Part shown: positions 57,606 to 64,000 of the stretch, piece by piece | Position numbering within the stretch: the stretch's first letter is position 1 | Layout of the letters: the number at the start of each line of letters is the position of its first letter | From: Gossypium raimondii | Taxonomy: Eukaryota > Streptophyta > Magnoliopsida > Malvales > Malvaceae | Length of the DNA stretch: 64,000 nt | Assembly (NCBI RefSeq): GCF_025698545.1 | Contig: NC_068566.1 | Span: 5,005,362-5,069,361, forward strand | Direction of reading: 5' to 3' | Position numbers and translations under genes: made by a program | Notes under the pieces: model-generated | Database searches by the model: none | Told to the model about the DNA's origin: nothing | What the model saw: the letters and a program-made list of their open reading frames with translations, nothing else

Positions 57606-58725
57606 TTGCGTATTGAGTTTATTTTGTTAGGGTTCGTGGTCTGCAGAAAGGTTAGATCTCATATTCGGGTGTGCGTTACGGTTAATCTTAATATGGTGGG
57701 GGCAAATCTGGCAAATCTCAATATTATGGATGAGGAGGAAGATCCCTTGATGGTGGTAAGGGATGATATGTTTGCTAATCCAGAATATGGATTATGTCTG
57801 GTAGGGCAAGTTCTCACAGATAGTATTGTGAACTTCCCATCTCTAAAAAACACGCTGGCGGATTTGTGGCACCCGCTAAGAGGAGTATCTATTATGAAAA
57901 TTGAAAATAAGCATATTTTGTTTCGATTCTATAGTAAAATTGATTTAAAACAGGTTATGGATGGCATGCCATGGTTTTACAACCGACATCTGATAGTATT
58001 TCATAGGCTAATAAGGGGTGAGGATCCATCAATAGATTCGTTATGGACTACAGTTTTCTAGGTGCAGATCCACAATTTACCGGCTGGATTTATAACAGAA
58101 GGGATGGAGTGGCAATTAGGGGATTTTATTAGAAAATTTATGGAGTATGACGCATCGATGGTCACGAGGGGATTAGTAAATATATATGGATTCGAGTTAC
58201 AATGGATACTAGAATCCCACTTAAAAGGAAGAAACAGATTGGTATTGGGCAAAATAAATTCATATATGCATTGTTTCAATATGAAAATTTGTGGTTATTT
58301 TGTTTTTTATGTTGCCGTCGTTATTTTGTTTTTTATGTTGCCGTCTTAGTCATAGAGAGAGTTTCTTTCCAGTACGATTAACATTAAGGGATCAGCAAGT
58401 GGATTTTGGCTGGGACCTATCTCTAAGGGCTACGCCAAGAAGGGAAGGGCAATTGATAAGCAAATGGTTGTGGGAGGAATCTGAGAATGAAAGGTGGGCA
58501 AATATGGATATCGATAGGGAGAATACGACAAGAAGATTTGGTACTGATGTAACCAATCAAAGTGAACATAAAGGAGGCATGGGTTTGGTAGGGCGGTTTA
58601 TGCGATATACAAGAAAGCATATGGATTTGAAGATTGAAGATAATATGGGACAAATTGAGGGAATGAGAGATGAAGCAGAGTTAGAATATATGCCTGTAGA
58701 ATTTGTGGATGGGAAGAAAAGGTAA
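57606..58725 (+). pseudogene. LINE ORF1 (DUF4283, CCHC knuckle)
   Basis: RNA-binding chaperone-like protein of plant L1 elements. 57606-58061 holds the DUF4283 core (HILFRFYSKIDLKQVMDGMP, FYNRHLIVFHRL). A TAG at 58059-58061 interrupts it before VQIHNLPAGF. The single knuckle near 58330-58370 reads CFLCCRLSHRESFF, with Phe in place of the last Cys. A 27-bp direct duplication (TTATTTTGTTTTTTATGTTG...) sits just in front of it and may cause the frame problem. A charged tail runs to 58725. Confidence 0.8.
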
Positions 58726-58789
58726 AGATTTAATCTAGAAGTGGGTGGTTCTGATAACAGGAGGGGATTGTTAGAGGGAGGATAGGAAA

Positions 58790-59591
58790 ATGCAATATTT
58801 GTGGCTGCTACTGAGCAGGCCGACTGAGCATAATAAAATATTCAATTGGAATGTTCATGGTTTGGGGCAGCCACGAGCAGTCAATCGTCTCAAAAACAAG
58901 TTGAGACACATTCAGCCCCATATTTTGTTTCTTATGGAAACAAAGGTTGCTAGTAAACGTATGGAGAAAATAAGGAGGAAGTGTGGATTTGAACATGGAA
59001 TTGATGTTGAAGCAGAAGGAACAAGAGGGGGATTATCGTTAGGATGAAGAGAAGGAATGATTTTAACTTTAAAAAGCTTTTCGAAATCTTATATTGGTGT
59101 GGAGGTGGATGAATGGAACGAAAATAGTGTATCGAGATTCATAAGTTTCTATGGAGCACCTATGGAGAATGATCGAAAGGAGTCATGGAATTTATTACGG
59201 CATCTGAAGCATGGAAATAATAAGCCATGGCTAATTTTGGGAGATTTTAATGAAATATTATTTTCTTTTGAAAAAATAGTGAGGAAGGATAAGGGAGGAA
59301 AGATAGATGGTTGCTTTTCGAGAGGTGCTAGAAGATTGTGAGTTGAGTGATTTAGGATTTTCTAGGCAATGGTACACTTGGGAAAGATGTAGATTGGTTG
59401 GAAATAATATTAGGGAAAGATTGGGCAGAGGGGTTGCTAACCAAGAATGGTGGGATCTTTTTACAGGGTATTCGATGAATAATTTGCAACATGGTTTTTC
59501 TGACCATTGTCCAGTGTTAGTGGATACGAATGGGGATGGGAGAATACAATTTGGAAACCGACAAAGGCAATTCCATTTCAATGCCGATTAG
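58790..59591 (+). pseudogene. LINE ORF2 endonuclease domain
   Basis: Apurinic-type endonuclease that nicks the target. FNWNVHGLGQPRAVNRLK (58835 on), FLMETKV with the catalytic Glu, LILGDFNEILF near 59232-59264, and FSDHCPVLV near 59495-59525. It is spread over three frames with stops at about 59045, 59340 and 59589. Confidence 0.85.
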
Positions 59592-59939
59592 ATACTGGAT
59601 AAAAATTTCGAGGAACAAGCTAAACATGGGTGGTTATCAAACGAGAAGGATATTTTAGTGACTAAACGAGTTGGGGGTAGGATTGAGAAAATGGGAAAAA
59701 AAGGAGAAAGGCTTACGAGAACGTCGAACAAAAGAATTGAATTCTAGAATGCTTGAATTGAGTACTAAAAAAATCAATGATGAGGTTTTAGCAGAGATTA
59801 CAGAGGTTAAATTTGAGATGAATCTCGAAGCTGATAGGGAGGAACTTTTTTAAGAACAACAGGCGTGAGTCAATTGGCTTCAAATGGGGGATAGAAATAC
59901 GACATTTTTTTCATAGATGGGCTTATTACCGTAAAAAAT

Positions 59940-60810
59940 GATCAAGGGGTTAGAGAAGGCTTCCGGGAGATGAGTTATTGATGCTGATGAAATTTCTAAA
60001 ACAGCTACAGGATATTTCAAAGATCTATTTTCGTCAAAAGAGGTAAGAAACACTCAATTTAATTTCGGCTATACCACCATGTATTACGGAAGAGCTTAAT
60101 GAGAAATTAGTGACGGAGTTTCAAGCAGAAGAGATTGTAGAAGTAATAAAATCTATAGCCTTTTTTAAAGCATCGAGCAAATGTGGTTTCCCTACAATTT
60201 TTTTCAAAAGTATTGGCATATAATAGGGACTAACGTCACTAGATACTGTCTAGATGTTCTTAATGGTCGACGAGACATTGAGGAGGTGAATCATACAAGC
60301 ATGGTTCTTATTCCTAAGGTGATTTCTTCGAAAGACATGAGCAAAGCATATGACAGGGTCAAGTGGTGTTTTGTGGAGAGGCTGATGCGAATAATGGGTT
60401 TTTGCGAGGAGTGGAGTTCACTTATAATGAGGTGTATTACTAGTGTTTCATATACAGTGGTGATCAATGGAAAAAATGGGGAGGAGTTTCGACCTACAAG
60501 AGGATTAAGGCAAGAAGATCCTTTAAGCCCATATTTATTTCTAACTTGTGCCGAAAGTTTCTCACATTTAATCGACATAGCTAGGAGAGAGGGGAGGCTT
60601 TTAGTGGCAAGGGTGGGGAGAAGTCATATTACAGTGACACATTTATTTTTTTGCTGATGATAGTATGTTGTTTGGAGAGGCATTGACTAAAGGTGCAAAT
60701 ATCATGAAAAACGTAATCAATGAGTACGAAGCAATATCGGGACAAATGGTTAATTTTGACAAATCTCTTATGTACTTCAGTGGTAATGTAGAACAAGAAA
60801 TATATGAATA
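59940..60810 (+). pseudogene. LINE ORF2 reverse transcriptase with internal deletion
   Basis: YFKDLFSSKEV near 60012-60042 and IFFQKYWHIIGTNV at 60200-60240. VLIPKV is followed almost directly by DMSKAYDRVKW near 60305-60366; the ~80 residues normally between them (with the PISLCN block) are missing. LRQEDPLSPYLF is near 60505 and FADDSMLF at 60650-60673, after a 1-base frame change. Confidence 0.85.
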
Positions 60811-60811
60811 G

Positions 60812-61893
60812 GTGGCTAATATTTTTGGAGTACGAATTTCTATTAATCCAGAGAAGTATTTGGGACTACCCATAATGGTTGGTCAAAGGAAAAAACATGT
60901 TTTTATTGAGATTAAAGAACGCTTCAGCAAGCTGATAAACAACTGGAGTGTACGTTACTTATCGGTCGGGGGCAAAGAGGTATTTCTTATATCCGTTTTA
61001 CAAGTTATTCCGATCTATGCGATGCAATGTTTTAAATTACCAGTTTCTTTTTGCCATGAACTTAAGAATATTATTTGTAAATTTTGGTGGCGTAATCCCA
61101 AAACCAATAAAGAAATACACTGGTGCAAGTGGAGTGACATGTGTATCCCCAAAATAAAGGGAGGGTTGGGTTTTAAGAATTTATCAACGTTTAATACGGC
61201 CCTGTTGGCGAAGCAGGGATGGGAAGCATATGGGGAGCAAGACGTCTTATTGAGGAGGGGATTGGCTGAAGAATCGGGGATGGCAAGAATGTCAATATTT
61301 GGAATGACACATGGTTATTGGGTCCTGGAAAAGGAAGAGTACAATGTTAGCACATTGATATTTGATATTCTAAGGTGTCAGATTTAATTGATAGAGAGTC
61401 TATTACCTGGAAGCAGAAGGGAATTCGTTCATTATTTTGTGAGGAGCAGATGCAGAGAATACTCAATTCCGTTGGCGAGCAGTGAGCCACAAGATGTGTT
61501 AATTTGGAGAGGCGATAAAACAGAGATTTACACAGTTAAAAATGGTTACAAATGGATGAATACAATGGAGGAAACTAGCATACAACATGATAATCTACCT
61601 AAGTTTTTTACAAACATATGGGATCTTAAGGTACCAAGCAAGATTCGGATACATTTGTGGAAAGTTGCTAACGAATTTGTGCCTGTACAGTATAATCTGA
61701 GAACCTGCAAGCTAGTGACTAACACGCTTTGTCCAGTATGCCAAGAAGAAGAAGAGATGGTGAGCCATCTCCTTCGGGATTGCAACTTTACTCGACAAGT
61801 ATTACAGGATTTGGGAGTGTTTAATTCAACAACCAACAGCGAAACAAATTGGAAAAAATGGTTAGCAGTTGAATATGAAAATCATACTAATGA
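60812..61893 (+). pseudogene. LINE ORF2 C-terminal region and zf-RVT
   Basis: Open at 60812-61387 (EKYLGLPIMVGQRKK, FWWRNPKTNKEIHWCKW), then, after a stop and frame change, 61388-61893. The latter includes VLIWRGDKTEIYTVKNGY and the zf-RVT domain (WDLKVPSKIRIHLWK, CPVCQEEEEMVSHLLRDC). It matches the fragment at 35290-35690. Confidence 0.85.
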
Positions 61894-64000
61894 TGTAACA
61901 GCCCGATTTTCAGTGATGTCGGAAATAGTGGTTCAAGGCCACCAAATTCGACGAGTAATGTAATGGACTAAATTCAAGGTTATCGAAACAGTGGTTTCGT
62001 AAACCTAAATTCGATTTAAAGAGAAATTTATTTTAATATTTTTGCATGAATATTGATATGATAGGAAAATTGTATGAAAATATCGATAGAAAAATTTTAC
62101 CGATTTAGTGGTTAGTTATAAAAAGAAATTATTGAAGAAATTAGGTAAAAACAAGGTATTGAGACCTCGATCGCATAAAACCAAGTCAAAAATATTTTTA
62201 TAAATATTTATAAAATGTTAGTAATGTGGTATTAAAATTTCGTTTGAAAATTTTAATTTTTGGGTAGTCAATTAAATAAAAAGGACTAAATTGGAAAAGG
62301 TGTAAAAGTGATTGGGATGATTAAATAGCTTAAGTGTCTAATGAGAAAGGATTTAAAAGGCAATTAGACCCAAAATTTATTTGGGTTGGATGACAAGGGC
62401 ATGAAATCAACAAGAAAATGGATGATTTAAGGGCAAAATTGGAATATTGCATAATTAACTAAATAAAATTAGGACTAATGTGGAAATATCTAGATTTCTT
62501 GTGATTTCTCTTCATTCTTATCAGCCAAAACACCACAGGAGGGGTTCTTTAAGCTGGTATTTCATAATTTTTGCACCAAATCTAGAAAATTCAAATACGA
62601 AGCTAGATCGAGGAAAGGAAAAATTTTAGGATTAGTAGATTTTTGTATACGAACAAGTATCGAGCTAAGTTTGTATAAACTATATTCTGTATAATTTTAA
62701 TTAAAGTGAATGTTATTTGGTGATGAATATTATATAAATATGTGTTTTATTGTTGGAATTGAATTATTATTGAAAATATATTATCGAATTTAATACTCAG
62801 TTTAGTTTGAACGCGGGATTGAGTACAATCGTTTTCTGGCAAAGGATGAATTGACGGATAAGACCATAACTGGGTTATGGCACTATGAACGTAAGACCAT
62901 GGTTGGACCATGCCAGTGTTTATATGTAAGACCATAGATGGGCTATGGCATTATGAACGTAAGACCATGGTTGGTTCATGGAAATGTTTATATGTAAGAC
63001 TATAGCTAGGCTATGGCATTCTGACGATAAGACCATAACTGGGTTATGGCACTACGAATGTAAATGATGAATTGACGGCAAATTACCCAAGCAAACCGAG
63101 GTTTATCATTTTTTGTGGGCTTTCGTGTTTACTATCTATTTAGCTCTCATGAGCTTCTGTTCAGCCTTCGAGCTTCCGAAAATGATGTACTCATATCCAT
63201 AAGTCGTTCTTCGAGAGGTAAAATATCAGGAGTTGTCTTGAATGATATATATATGTATATGAAGAAATGGTACAAGAATGATATGTATTATGATATGTAT
63301 GTATATCAATATCTTGATATGTTGATATATGGAAATTATGTAAGTGGAGACAAGTAACAAACTCAAGTGTAACATGTTGAGATAGTAAGATTATCGATGT
63401 TGAAATTATATGAAATATGTTTAAGTACGCTAACAAGTGTTGTTGTTTGATGCGTAGGCAAATGCCAAGCTCTTGGTTGAATTGTAATATGTTTGATTAT
63501 AAGATGCATTGAAATGGTAAGTGCTCAAATGAAAATATGCTTGTGTTCATGAAAGAGAGGTAAGTTTAAGGTTATTTAATTTCTTAAGAAAAGATTTACT
63601 ATATGATTAATTCGAAAAAGGCTATGTTTAAATGCATTAGCTTGTGGCTATGGTTGAATGATATGATTATGACTGGTGAGTTATGCATATGGAATGAGTG
63701 TAGAAAGTAAAGAAATACAAATGAAAATAAAGAAATTCGGAAGAGTATAAAGCTGTTTAAAATCCTATATTGCTAAGGATAATATGTACAAGTGATGATG
63801 TGGATTTATTTACCTTGTGAGTTGATGAATATAACCACATGAGCATTGTGGTATCAACATTAAATTATTCTTGATATTTATAAATTTCATATTTGAAATG
63901 ACTAGACATGATTAAAGTTTATATGAGCTTACTAAGCATTTATTGCTTACGTACTTGTTTTTCTTTACTTTTCAGATTATCGGAAGCTCGATTGGGTTGG
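61894..64000 (+). repeat. Gypsy-type LTR, 5' part, running off the window
   Basis: Starts TGTAACAGCCCGATTTTCAG, breaking the LINE. At least 2.1 kb. Near the window end it has the AGCTTACTAAGCATTTATTG and TTTCTTTACTTTTCAGATTA segment that I know from the promoter/leader part of cotton gypsy LTRs. The rest of the element, or proof that it is solo, lies outside. Confidence 0.8.
62850..63065 (+). repeat. Minisatellite inside the LTR
   Basis: About six units of ~33 bp: (G/A)TAAGACCATA(A/G)(C/A)TGGG(C/T)TATGGCA then (C/T)TATGAAC or TGTTTATAT. Two unit types alternate, giving a ~66-bp higher-order period in the middle. Confidence 0.85.

Larger units (their letters stand above)
57606..61893 (+). mobile_element. 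L1-type LINE, decayed, interrupted at its 3' end by an LTR
   Basis: Order: ORF1 with DUF4283 domain and CCHC knuckle; ORF2 with endonuclease, reverse transcriptase and zf-RVT domain, all on the plus strand. Frameshifts, stops and an internal RT deletion break every part. The coding homology stops at 61893, where TGTAACAGCC of a gypsy-type LTR begins, so the 3' end with its A-tail is displaced beyond the window. Confidence 0.9.

Noticed and set aside
1..64000. tRNA or rRNA genes
   Set aside because: No cloverleaf with A and B boxes or rRNA sequence was noticed. The tRNA-like words at 608, 39264 and 43974 are retroelement primer sites. A tRNAscan-SE run would settle this.

Overview
This is plant nuclear DNA: AT-rich, built almost entirely of nested transposable elements, with one small family of real genes. 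The repeat types are Tat/Ogre-like and other Ty3/gypsy LTR elements, Ty1/copia, a CACTA transposon of the TNP2/TNPA type, and an L1-type LINE. They closely resemble elements I know from cotton, so Malvaceae, probably Gossypium, is my inference; no marker in the window proves it. The only likely functional protein-coding genes are cytosolic sulfotransferases (SOT).

Layout. 1-14997: a nearly complete, decayed Ogre/Tat-type Ty3/gypsy element (5' LTR cut by the window edge, tRNA-Arg-type primer site, an extra ORF before gag, gag, protease, G-patch, a spliceable intron, RT, two RNase H domains, integrase, 3' minisatellite, 3' LTR). 16529-18159: a solo LTR of a related family with an exact 5-bp target duplication. 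19603-20610: intact SOT gene 1. 21167-31566: a CACTA element with transposase genes on the minus strand; its right part carries minus-strand pieces of a ClpP5-like gene and a REVEILLE/CCA1-type MYB gene. 32756-34775: tandem arrays resembling CACTA subterminal repeats, and telomere-like repeats. 35290-35890: LINE and gypsy remnants. 38235-41605: SOT pseudogene 2, split by a 2.36-kb internally deleted copia element with matching 5-bp target duplications. 42429-52100: a 5' SOT fragment, then an antisense copia fragment split by a solo gypsy-type LTR, itself split by a 6.7-kb tandem LTR array. 52696-53703 and 54591-55603: SOT copies 3 and 4, each with one 5' lesion (lost ATG; 1-bp frameshift) but otherwise open. 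57606-61893: a decayed L1-type LINE, interrupted at 61894 by a gypsy-type LTR that runs off the window.

How the parts relate. The SOT copies share coding sequence, and copies 1-3 share several hundred bp of promoter. The 3' flank of copy 2 followed by a 5' SOT fragment repeats the order copy 3 - copy 4. The cluster therefore grew by tandem duplication and was later expanded by insertions. Nothing suggests the mobile elements cooperate with the genes.

The most unusual object is the array at 43558-50230. Seven ~410-bp LTRs alternate with six ~635-bp non-coding internal regions, each with a tRNA-Met-like primer site and a polypurine tract. One pair of CACGA target duplications bounds the whole block, and unit n resembles unit n+3. 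Next are the CACTA element with gene fragments and the Ogre-like intron, whose removal restores the reading frame.
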